Shown one piece after another: positions 1-7,483 of a DNA stretch of 64,000 nucleotides (the stretch's first letter is position 1; each line of letters starts with the position of its first letter). The stretch spans positions 8,025,220 through 8,089,219 of the forward strand of contig NZ_QFRX01000001.1 of the NCBI RefSeq assembly GCF_003143935.1. Direction: 5' to 3'. This DNA comes from Streptomyces sp. Act143. Its GTDB lineage: Bacteria; Actinomycetota; Actinomycetes; Streptomycetales; Streptomycetaceae. Under the pieces are notes generated by a model. The model searched no databases. It had not been told where the DNA came from and worked only from the letters and a program-made list of their open reading frames with translations. Both the position numbers and the translations under genes were made by a program.

Positions 1-636
1 GCCCGCACCGGTGTCCTCGACACCGACGTCCTCATCGCCCACGGCACCGGCATCCTCGACCGCGACCTGCCCGTCCTCGGCGCCGCCTCCGGCCGGGTCT
101 CCGTGGCCACCGCGCCCCGCGGCTACCTCAAGTTCGCCTGGCCCACCACCACACCCGTCCGCGCCCTGCACGACCTCGGCATCCCCGTGGGCCTCGCCAC
201 GGACGGCGCCGCCTCCAACAACTCCCTCGACGTGTGGGAGTCGATGGCGCTCACCGCGCTCGTCCAGAAGTCCACGACCGGGGACCCCCGCTGGATGACA
301 TCCCGTCAGGCTCTGCACCACGCCACCCTCCAGAGCGCCCGCGCGATCGGACTCGGCGACACCCTCGGCACCCTCGCGCCCGGCCGCCGCGCCGACATCG
401 TCCTCGTCGACCTCACCGGCCCGCACACCCAGCCCGTCCACGACCTCGCCGCCACCCTGGTGCACAGCGCCCGCTCCTCCGACGTCCGCACGACGATCGT
501 CGACGGACGCGTGCTGATGCGCGACCGCGAGCTGCTGACCATCGATGTGCCCGGCGTCGTGCGGGAGTTGGGGGCTCGGCTGCCGGCCCTCCTGGACCGC
601 GGGCACGGCAGGCGCATCCAGGAGTACGACACCTGA
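1..636 (+). CDS. Amidohydrolase family protein, 5' end outside window
   Basis: The reading frame is open from base 1, so the N-terminal part lies upstream and only the last 211 residues are visible. Seen: a metal-site strand ending IAHGT, then the segment LATDGAASNNSLDVWE, whose Asp is the last metal ligand in the MtaD/TrzA/SsnA branch of the amidohydrolase superfamily (adenosine, methylthioadenosine, guanine or chloro-triazine deaminases), and the C-terminal strand GRRADIVLVDL that closes the small composite domain. These proteins are cytosolic hydrolases that deaminate cyclic amidines using Zn or Fe. The substrate cannot be told from this fragment. A stop at 634-636 is followed by 92 bp before the next gene. 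Confidence 0.85.
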   Translation, partial: ARTGVLDTDVLIAHGTGILDRDLPVLGAASGRVSVATAPRGYLKFAWPTTTPVRALHDLGIPVGLATDGAASNNSLDVWESMALTALVQKSTTGDPRWMTSRQALHHATLQSARAIGLGDTLGTLAPGRRADIVLVDLTGPHTQPVHDLAATLVHSARSSDVRTTIVDGRVLMRDRELLTIDVPGVVRELGARLPALLDRGHGRRIQEYDT

Positions 637-728
637 GGACCGTCCGGAAGAAATTCTCCGGCGCGGCGATGAGTTCCGCCCTTCCCGACGGTCACCACCT
701 CAGAACGGACCGTTGCACAGGAGGGGCC

Positions 729-1418
729 ATGTCGCTTCCGGAGATTGTCTCGCGTGCGCAGTGGCGCGCGGCACGCGGAGAACTGCTGGTCAAGGAGAAG
801 GCGGCCACCCGGGCGCGGGACGCGCTCAACGCAGAGCGGCGGCGGCTGCCCATGGTGGAGATCGGGACGGAGTACGTCTTCGAGGGCGGCGACGGGAAGG
901 CGACGCTGCTCGACCTCTTCGAGGGGCGGTCCCAACTCGTCGTCTACCACTTCATGTTCGCCCCCGAGTGGGACGCGGGCTGCCGCAGCTGCTCGGCGTT
1001 CCTGGACCAGATCGGGCATCTGGCGCATCTGAAGGCGCGGGGGACGACGTTCGCCGCCGTGTCCCGGGCGCCGTACACGAAGATCCTGCCCTTCAAGGCG
1101 CGGATGGGATGGACCGTGCCCTGGTACTCGTCGTACGGCAGCGACTTCAACGCCGACTTCGAGGCGACCCTGGTGCACGAGGGCGAACTCGTCGAGCGGC
1201 CCGGCGTCAGCTGCTTCCTGCGGGAGCGGGACCGCGTCTTCCACACCTACTCGACGTACGAGCGAGGCCTGGACGGGCTCGGCTCGACCACCAGCCTGCT
1301 GGACCTCACCGCGCTGGGCCGGCAGGAGGAGTGGGAGCAGCCCGAGGGGCGCGCGTCGGCGCTGGGGGCGCCCGCGGGGAGCGAGCGCGTCCGGTATCAC
1401 GACGAGTACGAGGAATGA
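729..1418 (+). CDS. DUF899 family thioredoxin-like protein
   Basis: A 229-residue protein. The ATG at 729 is preceded by an excellent ribosome binding site (AGGAGGGG, 719-726), which decides the start. The N-terminal helix is followed by a thioredoxin-like strand pattern (LVVYHFMFAPEWDAGCRSCS) with a Cys pair at residues 85 and 88 in the place where peroxiredoxins keep their redox cysteines. This arrangement is typical of DUF899, a family often annotated as dithiol-disulfide isomerase-like. Its true substrate is unknown. The gene stands alone and ends in a possible hairpin terminator. Cytosolic: no signal peptide or membrane segment. Confidence 0.85.
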   Translation: MSLPEIVSRAQWRAARGELLVKEKAATRARDALNAERRRLPMVEIGTEYVFEGGDGKATLLDLFEGRSQLVVYHFMFAPEWDAGCRSCSAFLDQIGHLAHLKARGTTFAAVSRAPYTKILPFKARMGWTVPWYSSYGSDFNADFEATLVHEGELVERPGVSCFLRERDRVFHTYSTYERGLDGLGSTTSLLDLTALGRQEEWEQPEGRASALGAPAGSERVRYHDEYEE

Positions 1419-1445
1419 CGCGGAGAGTGTCGCGAATGACGCGGA

Positions 1446-1480
1446 CGGTTACGGAAGTGACCGTTCGGTAACCGCATTTT
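1446..1480 (+). terminator. Possible hairpin terminator after DUF899 gene
   Basis: CGGTTAC (1446-1452) pairs with GTAACCG (1468-1474), with imperfect pairing inside, and is followed shortly by TTTT (1477-1480). Short stem, so only a candidate. Confidence 0.4.
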
Positions 1481-1594
1481 CACGCTGCGCGCCGAAGCCG
1501 TGTCGAGTACGTCTCAGTCCCGCAACTCAGCGAGCCGTTCGCCCCCTCCACAGCGTTAACTCCTTACAAGAACGACGCTTATCGGAGGTGCGAG

Positions 1595-1786
1595 ATGGTG
1601 AACGGGCGAACGGTGCTCGAGCGCTTTCCCGCCGGTGGCCCGCGGGGCTCCTGGCCCGCGGAGGAGTTCGCGCACGCGCGACGGATGGAGGGCACGCCCG
1701 CCGAGGTCGTCATGGACCTCGCGACGGACGCGTTCCTGGTCGTCGTCCCCGCGGACCCGGCGATCAGCTCGCCTTCGGTGCCGTGA
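1595..1786 (+). CDS. Small 63-residue protein of unknown function
   Basis: The ATG at 1595 has a strong ribosome binding site (GGAGGTG, 1584-1590) and the frame has the third-position GC of a real gene. The product begins MVNGRTVLERFPAGGP and continues into a hydrophobic stretch, DAFLVVVP, near residues 45-52. No signal peptide, double-glycine leader, cysteine or lanthipeptide-type Ser/Thr/Cys core is visible. I do not recognise the family. Its 3' end overlaps by 23 bp, tail to tail, the end of the ABC exporter gene, so the two mRNAs would be antisense at their ends. A link with the exporter is only positional. Confidence 0.65.
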   Translation: MVNGRTVLERFPAGGPRGSWPAEEFAHARRMEGTPAEVVMDLATDAFLVVVPADPAISSPSVP

Positions 1787-3695
1787 ACTGGTCCGCCTGG
1801 AGCGAGTACAACTCGGCGTAGACGCCGCCGGTCGCCAGCAGCTCCTCCGGGGTGCCCGACTCGACGAGCCGGCCCTGCTCCAGCACATGCACCAGGTCCG
1901 CGTGGCGCACGGACGCCAGCCGGTGGGTGATCAGGACCACCGTCTGCCCGCTGCCCGCCAGCGCGCGGATCTTCTCGAAGACCTCCAGCTCGGCCCGCGC
2001 GTCCAGGGCCGCCGTCGGCTCGTCCACGATCAGGATGCGACCGCGCCGATAGGCCGCCCGCGCGATGCCGAGGCGCTGCCACTGCCCGCCCGAGAGCTCG
2101 TGCCCGCCGCTGAAGTGGCGGGCCAGCAGGGTGTCCAGGCCGCGCGGCAGATCCGCCACCACGTCCTGGGCGCCGGCCTCGGCAATCGAGTCGGCCATCC
2201 GCTCCTCGGTCAGCGGCGCCGCCGACCGGCCGACCGCCACATTGACCCGGGCCGTGAACGGCCAGCGTTTGAAGTCCTGCGCCACCATCGCGATCCGCTC
2301 GGCGAGCAGCCGCCGGTCCGCGTCCGCCGTGTCCACGCCGTCCCACAGGATGCGGCCCCGGTCCGGCTTGTAGAGCCCGGCCAGCAGCTTCACCATGGTC
2401 GTCTTGCCCGAACCGTTCTCGCCGACCAGCGCCACGATCCGGCCGAGCGGGAGGGTGAGCGTCACGTCGTCCAGGGCCGGGCGCGTGGACTCGCCCGGGT
2501 AGCTGAAGCTGACGTTCTCGAAGCGGATCTCCCGCGGGTCCTCGGGCAGTTCCCGCCCGCCGACCGGTATCGCCCGCTGCTCCGCCTCGACGTACAGCCG
2601 CTGGAGGTCCCCGACGAAGAGGGCCTCCTGGTGGAGCTGGTTCACCTCCAGGACCAGGCTGTCGAGACTCGCCGAACCCGAGCGGATCGCGATCACGGCC
2701 GTCCCCGCCACCGACAGCGCCATCGCCCCGGCGAGCAGCAGCCCGCCGAGCGTCGCGTACGTCGCCACGGTCGCGAGCCCCGTCCAGAACGCCGCGAACA
2801 GCCCGGTCCGGGCCGCGAGCCGCGCCAGCCGGGCCTGCTCCGCCTCCGCGACCTCCGACATGGCCCGGTAGTGGCGCAGCAGGAAGGGCGCGACGCCGTG
2901 CACCCGGATCTCCGGTGCCGCGGTCGGTTCGGTGAGCAGTTCGCTGAGCAGATGGCCGGCGCGGGCGTGCTGCACCCAGGTGTGGAAGGACTCGTACCGG
3001 CGCCGGGCGATGGTCAGGGCGCTCCAGGCGCTGGGCAGGGTCATGGTCACCAGCAGCGGCAGCAGCGCCGGGTGGAGCACGGTCAGGACACCGGCCGCGG
3101 CGATCAGGGAGATCGCCGCATTCATGACCCGGGTGGCATAGGCGATCATGCGGCGCGCGGACGAGGCGCCGTACTGGGCGGTGTCCAGCAGCTTGTGGAA
3201 GGCGTGGTCCTCGATCGCGGCCAGCTCCACGGCCGCGGCCCGCTCCAGATACCGCTCGGTCGCCACCCGCTCCACCTTCGGTTCGAGGCGCCCGGTGGCG
3301 TACGTCGACGCGGCCCGCAGCAGCGCGGCCACGAGCATGACCGAGCTCATCGCGACGAGGGCGGGGACGGCACCCCGTAACCGGTCCTCGATCGGCCCAC
3401 CGCCGATCAGCCGCCCCAGCACACTGTTCACGGCCAGCAGACTCACCGCCTGCGCCGCGCCCCGGCCCGCCTCGGCCCCGAGCACGACCTTCGCGGCCCG
3501 CCGGTCGGCCTGCCAGGCGAGCCGGAAACTGAGCGAGAGCAGCGCGGGGAGCTGCCGCACCATCTCCCGGAACGTCAGCTGGAGCCGGGCGTCGGAGTGG
3601 CTGTTCCAGCCCGTGTCGTAGCGCAACGGCCCACCGAAGAGCAGCCGCTCCGACTCCGACACCTCCGGCGCACCGGTGCCGTGCTTCTTCCCCAC
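1764..3695 (-). CDS. ABC exporter, fused membrane and ATPase domains
   Basis: A 643-residue ABCB-type half transporter. Residues about 75-345 form the six-helix exporter membrane domain. The ATPase domain begins near 388 with Walker A GENGSGKTT (425-433), signature LSGGQ (534-538), Walker B ILIVDE (554-559) and the switch His in LITHR. Two such subunits, or one with a partner, would export a peptide, lipid or drug. No second half transporter lies nearby, so a homodimer is likely. The ATG at 3695 begins MGKKHGTGAP. The first 60 residues are polar and precede the first helix, which I recall as common in Streptomyces exporters linked to peptide products. The substrate is unknown. Confidence 0.9.
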   Translation of the reverse strand: MGKKHGTGAPEVSESERLLFGGPLRYDTGWNSHSDARLQLTFREMVRQLPALLSLSFRLAWQADRRAAKVVLGAEAGRGAAQAVSLLAVNSVLGRLIGGGPIEDRLRGAVPALVAMSSVMLVAALLRAASTYATGRLEPKVERVATERYLERAAAVELAAIEDHAFHKLLDTAQYGASSARRMIAYATRVMNAAISLIAAAGVLTVLHPALLPLLVTMTLPSAWSALTIARRRYESFHTWVQHARAGHLLSELLTEPTAAPEIRVHGVAPFLLRHYRAMSEVAEAEQARLARLAARTGLFAAFWTGLATVATYATLGGLLLAGAMALSVAGTAVIAIRSGSASLDSLVLEVNQLHQEALFVGDLQRLYVEAEQRAIPVGGRELPEDPREIRFENVSFSYPGESTRPALDDVTLTLPLGRIVALVGENGSGKTTMVKLLAGLYKPDRGRILWDGVDTADADRRLLAERIAMVAQDFKRWPFTARVNVAVGRSAAPLTEERMADSIAEAGAQDVVADLPRGLDTLLARHFSGGHELSGGQWQRLGIARAAYRRGRILIVDEPTAALDARAELEVFEKIRALAGSGQTVVLITHRLASVRHADLVHVLEQGRLVESGTPEELLATGGVYAELYSLQADQFTAPKAS

Positions 3696-3871
3696 CGTCG
3701 ACCTCCCCCGATCGTGGACGGACGGCCACTATCGCGGGAGGGGGCGTGCGGGGGGAGAGCGCGGAGACCGGGCACGGTTACGCGCGGGCGTGCGCCCTGG
3801 TGGACGCCGGGTGCCCTTTTTCCGGGTGCCCCCTTTTACGGTGAGCGGGGCGCCCGGCGCCGGGGCGTGCC

Positions 3872-4010
3872 GTGCCGTGCCGGAGGCTCAGGCGGGACGG
3901 GGCGTCGGGCCGTGCCGGATGCTCAGGCGAGACGACGGGGGCGTCGGGCCGTGTCGCAGGCGCAGGGCGCGGCTGGGCACCGGTCCGTGTCGCAGGTTCA
4001 GGCGCTGACC
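3872..4010. repeat. Imperfect tandem repeat, unit about 36-39 bp, four copies
   Basis: Four degenerate copies built on CGTGCCGGATGCTCAGGCG followed by a GC-rich spacer with GGGGCGTCGGGC. They fill most of the 302-bp space between the ABC exporter and the next gene and run into the last codons of the latter. I see no gene in 3696-3997. Confidence 0.55.
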
Positions 4011-4438
4011 GGCCGTGACCAGGCGGGTGTCGTTCCCGTCAGCCGGCACAGGGCCAGGTACAGGGGGATCGGCGGGGTGTAGGGGACGGTGCCGTCCGGC
4101 TTGTGGATCAGACCGGGGACGGCTGGGGCGTCGGGGACGATCGCCCCGGCGGCGTAGCGCGCGGGTGCGGGCCACTCCAGGGCGTAGTCGGAGTCCGACG
4201 GAACGATCCACCACCAGTGCGCCTCATCGGCGTAGACGCAACCGACGCGGGGCAGCCGGGGCATCACCAGCGGGCCGAACCGGGCGGGCACCGCCACCGC
4301 GTCGCAGCCCAGCGGGGCCGTCATGCCGTCGGGCACGGGGAGCCGTCGGGGGGCGACCGGTGTGTGCAGTCCCCGCCGGAGGCGGACCAGCGTGTCCAGC
4401 GTCATTGCCTGGCCACCGGTCGCAGCCCTCAGAGCCAT
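3998..4438 (-). CDS. Conserved actinobacterial protein of unknown function
   Basis: A protein of 146 residues if started at the ATG at 4438, or 135 from the ATG at 4405 (MTLDTLVRLRRGLH). The 4438 start overlaps the stop of the upstream HATPase gene by 10 bp, which suggests translational coupling. Features are a Trp-rich core (EAHWWWIVPSDSDYALEWP) and a Tyr/Pro-rich C-terminus (PYTPPIPLYLALCRLTG). I recall such a protein as a usual companion of the WhiJ/AbaA-type clusters in Streptomyces, but no function is known. It probably acts in the same regulatory unit as its upstream neighbour. Confidence 0.75.
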   Translation of the reverse strand: MALRAATGGQAMTLDTLVRLRRGLHTPVAPRRLPVPDGMTAPLGCDAVAVPARFGPLVMPRLPRVGCVYADEAHWWWIVPSDSDYALEWPAPARYAAGAIVPDAPAVPGLIHKPDGTVPYTPPIPLYLALCRLTGTTPAWSRPVSA

Positions 4439-5577
4439 GGGCCCCCCGTCCCGTGGTGCGGCGCCGTTCCGTGGTGCCGGGATGTGCCGTGGTGGCGGGC
4501 TTCCGCCCCGTCGTACCGGACTTCCGTGCCGTCGTGCCAGGGCGCCCCGTAGTGCAGGGCTTCGCCGCCGTCGCGGCGGGGCCTGCCGAGATGCCAGGAC
4601 TCGTGCCCGGCGGGCCAGGGCTCCGCACCGTGGTGCCGGGGAGCCCCGTCGTGCCGGGTCTCCGTGCCGTCGGCGCGGGGGGTTCCGTCGTGCCGGGCTC
4701 TGGCCGCGTCGGGCCGGGGTATTCCGTGGCCGTGCGCGGGGGTGGCGTCGCTGTGCCCGGCAATCGCGTCACCGCCCCCGGATATCGCCTGGTGGTGCGC
4801 GTCGGCGTCGGCGTTGACGGGAGCGTGGTGGTGCGTGTCGGCGTCGACGGGAGTGTCGTGTCGCGCGTCGGTGTCGAGGGGGGCGTGATGGTGCGGGTGG
4901 GCGCCGACGGGAGCGTCGTGTCGCGCGTCGGTGTCGAGGGGAGCGTCGTGTCGCGCGTCCGCCTCGTCGTCCTCGCCGCCGGAGCCGCCGGCCGGGCCGG
5001 GCTTGGGGCGGGCTCCCCAGCCGAGGTCGTTGCGCGGGGCGCAGTCGGTCCGGTCCGGGGCGTGGTCCAGGTCCTCGCCCGGGGCGGCGCCCTCGCGGGA
5101 CAGTTCCGCCCAGACCAGGAGGCCGGGGCCGTGCTCAAGGGTGCCCCACGAGTCACACAGGGCGTCGACGAGAAGCAATCCCCTCCCGTGCTCCTCCTCG
5201 CCGCGCGGTGCGCACGGGTGCGGCTCGCCCGGGGCGCAGCCCTCGTCACGCACGGCTATGCGCACCAGGTCGTCGCCGTCGTGCAGCTCGCAGACTATGT
5301 GGCTGCTCGCCGTGTGCACGATCGCGTTGGTGACGAGCTCGGAGACCACCAGGGCCGCCGTGTCGCAGGTGTCCTCGCAGACCGCCCAGCCGTTCAGCCG
5401 GGCCCGCGTCAGCCGTCTGGCCTGCGCGGCGGAACCCGGATGCGCGGCCAGCTCGAACCGGAACCGGCGCTCGGCAGCGGGCCCCGAGGGGCGGCCGACT
5501 CCCGATGCGGCACCGAGGCTGTGGGGACCTGCGGCGGCGTCTGTTCCTAAGGGCGCGGACGGAATCACGCTTGCCAC
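4429..5577 (-). CDS. AbaA/RsbW-like anti-sigma HATPase with His-rich repeat tail
   Basis: The N-terminal part (about residues 35-155) is a GHKL-type ATPase domain of the anti-sigma factor kinase family: N-box LVVSELVTNAIVHT, G1 box VRDEGCAPGEP and G2 box GRGLLLVDALCDSWG. Such proteins usually end soon after this domain (about 140-170 residues). This one continues for some 200 residues of low-complexity sequence rich in His, Asp, Gly, Pro and Ala, including five exact-length decapeptide repeats (see 4810-4959). I chose the GTG at 5577, which has a weak GGCGGGG upstream. A GTG at 5568 is possible. The gene diverges from an XRE regulator and is followed by an overlapping gene, as in the S. coelicolor whiJ and abaA loci. 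Confidence 0.8.
   Translation of the reverse strand: MASVIPSAPLGTDAAAGPHSLGAASGVGRPSGPAAERRFRFELAAHPGSAAQARRLTRARLNGWAVCEDTCDTAALVVSELVTNAIVHTASSHIVCELHDGDDLVRIAVRDEGCAPGEPHPCAPRGEEEHGRGLLLVDALCDSWGTLEHGPGLLVWAELSREGAAPGEDLDHAPDRTDCAPRNDLGWGARPKPGPAGGSGGEDDEADARHDAPLDTDARHDAPVGAHPHHHAPLDTDARHDTPVDADTHHHAPVNADADAHHQAISGGGDAIAGHSDATPAHGHGIPRPDAARARHDGTPRADGTETRHDGAPRHHGAEPWPAGHESWHLGRPRRDGGEALHYGAPWHDGTEVRYDGAEARHHGTSRHHGTAPHHGTGGPWL
4810..4959 (-). repeat. Five in-frame 30-bp tandem repeats encoding His/Asp decapeptides
   Basis: Units at 4810-4839, 4840-4869, 4870-4899, 4900-4929 and 4930-4959 vary around GGTGTCGACGGGAGCGTCGT plus GTCGCGCGTC. On the minus strand each unit encodes ten residues such as DARHDAPLDT, HPHHHAPLDT or DTHHHAPVNA. 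Because the unit is a multiple of three, gain or loss of copies would keep the reading frame. Further looser His-rich repeats follow at about 4450-4740. Confidence 0.85.
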
Positions 5578-5593
5578 TATCGCCCCGCCGTGA

Positions 5594-5629
5594 ACACTTG
5601 GCAAGTGTCACTCTGAAAATTGCAGAGTG
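5594..5629. promoter_or_regulatory. Two inverted repeats in divergent promoter region, candidate XRE operators
   Basis: ACACTTG-G-CAAGTGT (5594-5608) is a perfect inverted repeat. It is directly followed by CACTCTG-N7-CAGAGTG (5609-5629), also perfect. They sit just upstream of the HATPase gene start and about 210 bp from the XRE gene, in an AT-richer patch. A perfect 12-bp tandem repeat, AGGTCTTCGAAT, lies at 5714-5737 closer to the XRE gene. Operators for the neighbouring XRE protein are the natural reading, but this is inferred. Confidence 0.55.
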
Positions 5630-5836
5630 CTGTGTGACGGTCTGGACGGCCGTGGCACACTGCTCGCAACAGCATGTCGAGCGGCGCCAGTTGAGATCAC
5701 CGGAGATCCGACCAGGTCTTCGAATAGGTCTTCGAATGGCGCCGTCCGGCTGCCAGGATTCTTTTGCACAGGTTTTTACGGGTCCACGGACCCCAGGGAG
5801 GGCCCACGGGCCCCGGGAACGTCCAGGAGGTGGAGG

Positions 5837-6697
5837 GTGAGCGAGCCGCGGTCCGCGCCGACGGTCGGCCAGGTCGTCCTCGGCCGGCGCCTGCTGGACC
5901 TGCGCGAACGCGCCGGTCTCAAGCGCGAGGAGGCCGCCAAGGTGCTCCGCGTCGCCCCGGCCACCGTCCGCCGCATGGAGATGGCCGAGGTCGGCCTCAA
6001 GATCCCGTACCTCCAGCTGCTCCTGAAGTCCTACGGCGTCTCCGACGAGGAGGCCGACGCCTTCGTGCAGCTGGCCGAGGAGGCCAACAAACCCGGCTGG
6101 TGGCAGCGGTACCACGACATCCTGCCCGGCTGGTTCTCGATGTACGTCAGCCTCGAAGGTGCCGCCAGCCTCATCCGGTCCTACGATCCCCACTTCGTGC
6201 CCGGGCTGCTCCAGACCGAGGACTACGCCCGCGGTGTGCTGAAGTCCGGAGCCATCGGCCAGACCCGGCCCGAGGACATCGAGCGTCACGTCGCCCTGCG
6301 AGTACAACGCCAGGAACTGCTCACCCGTCCCGATGCCCCCCGTTTCTGGGCGGTCATCGACGAGACTGCGCTGCGCCGCCCGGTCGGCGGCCCGGAGGTG
6401 ATGCGTGCCCAGATCGACAAGCTGCTCGAGGCCACGAAGCTGCCCAACGTGACGTTGCAGGTCGCCCCGTTCGCCAACGGGCCGCACCCCGGCACGTACG
6501 GGCCCTTCGTGCTGTTCCGATTCGCCGTGCCGGAGCTTCCGGACATGGTTTACAGCGAGTACCTGACCGGCGCCGTCTACCTGGACGCGCGCGCCGAGGT
6601 GGCGACCCATCTCGAGGTCATGGACCGCACGGCGGCGCAGGCCGCTACGGCACATCGCACGAAGGAGATCCTCCGGGATCTCCGCAAGGAGCTGTGA
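5837..6697 (+). CDS. XRE-family regulator with DUF5753 domain (WhiJ-like)
   Basis: A 286-residue protein. The GTG at 5837 follows AGGAGGTGGAGG, which fixes the start within a longer open frame. Residues about 10-68 form a helix-turn-helix (LGRRLLDLRERAGLKREEAA, then APATVRRME). The rest is the DUF5753 ligand-like domain, with the typical motifs VPGLLQTEDYARGV and ERHVALRVQRQELL. Proteins of this type are paired with DUF397 proteins and anti-sigma-like ATPases throughout Streptomyces and, in the whiJ case, repress development. The stop codon directly abuts the ATG of the DUF397 gene (6698), so the two are co-translated. Confidence 0.92.
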   Translation: MSEPRSAPTVGQVVLGRRLLDLRERAGLKREEAAKVLRVAPATVRRMEMAEVGLKIPYLQLLLKSYGVSDEEADAFVQLAEEANKPGWWQRYHDILPGWFSMYVSLEGAASLIRSYDPHFVPGLLQTEDYARGVLKSGAIGQTRPEDIERHVALRVQRQELLTRPDAPRFWAVIDETALRRPVGGPEVMRAQIDKLLEATKLPNVTLQVAPFANGPHPGTYGPFVLFRFAVPELPDMVYSEYLTGAVYLDARAEVATHLEVMDRTAAQAATAHRTKEILRDLRKEL

Positions 6698-6952
6698 ATG
6701 GATCGCATCAAGCCGCGCATACCGGTCTACAACGGCATGCCCGCGCGGGAGTTGGGCAGTGAGGGCTGGCACAAGCCGTGGAGCGGCGGCAACGGCGGCA
6801 ACTGCCTGGAGGCGATGAAGCTCGCCGACGGCAGGATCGCCGTCCGTCAGTCCACCGACCCGGACGGTCCGGCGCTGATCTACACCACGGCCGAGATGAC
6901 GGCGTTCATCGAGGGCGCGAAGGCGGGGGAGGCGGACTTCCTGCTGTCGTGA
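6698..6952 (+). CDS. DUF397 domain protein
   Basis: An 84-residue protein whose ATG begins at the base after the XRE stop codon. It has the DUF397 pattern: an N-terminal WHKPWSGGNGGNCLEAM block, where the family conserves S(S/G)xxNCVEV, then IAVRQSTDPDGPALIYT and a C-terminal helix with F. DUF397 proteins are small partners of XRE-DUF5753 regulators. Some behave genetically as antagonists of the regulator, but the biochemical role is not known. No membrane segment. Confidence 0.92.
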   Translation: MDRIKPRIPVYNGMPARELGSEGWHKPWSGGNGGNCLEAMKLADGRIAVRQSTDPDGPALIYTTAEMTAFIEGAKAGEADFLLS

Positions 6953-7027
6953 CCCCATGGGTCCGGCGTCGGCCTGAACTTCTTGTCCGTAGTGCTGATC
7001 GATGAACGCGATAAATGTGATGAACGC

Positions 7028-7483
7028 TCACTGGAACCAGGAGGCGATGCACTGCGGAGCGTCCACCAGCCGGCTCACCACGACGACCGGCAGCGGCGAC
7101 TGCTCCGCCTCGCCGGGGCTGAGGTTCAGGCCGTAGTGGATCTGCTCGATGGAAGGCGGTCCGACCGCGCGATTGCGCCGGACCGCCTGGGCGGACGACT
7201 CCTAGCCGGTCTGCACCAGGTACGCCGCCGCCATGGTCCCCGTACGGCCGACTCCCGCGCCGCAGCGCACGAACACCGGTCCTGACGCGCGGGCGACGGT
7301 GTCGAGGAACGTCCGCACCTGTCCGGGCGTCGGGGTCTGCCCGTCCCGGGCGGGCAGACGTACGACATCCAATCCCGCCCTGCCCGGCTCGGCGAGCTGC
7401 GCCGCGCTCAGGTCCTCGGCGCGCAGGTCGACGACCGTGGTGATGCCCATGGCGGCCAGCGCCCGGTATCCGGCGGGGGAGGA
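7028..7483 (-). pseudogene. Dual-specificity/tyrosine phosphatase remnant with in-frame TAG
   Basis: Reading the minus strand, residues TTVVDLRAEDLS through the phosphatase loop VRCGAGVGRTGTM (Cys-X5-Arg) are intact, but a TAG at 7202-7204 interrupts the frame after LVQTG. The same frame beyond the TAG continues as convincing coding sequence (ESSAQAVRRNRAVGPPSIEQ) to a proper TGA at 7028-7030, ending ASWFQ. One base change (CAG or GAG to TAG) explains it. The N-terminal part expected for the family is also missing: upstream sequence in the same frame appears to belong to a different gene (junction near 7483). Truncated translation from a GTG at 7516 would keep the active-site loop but lose the C-terminal helices. 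Confidence 0.75.
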
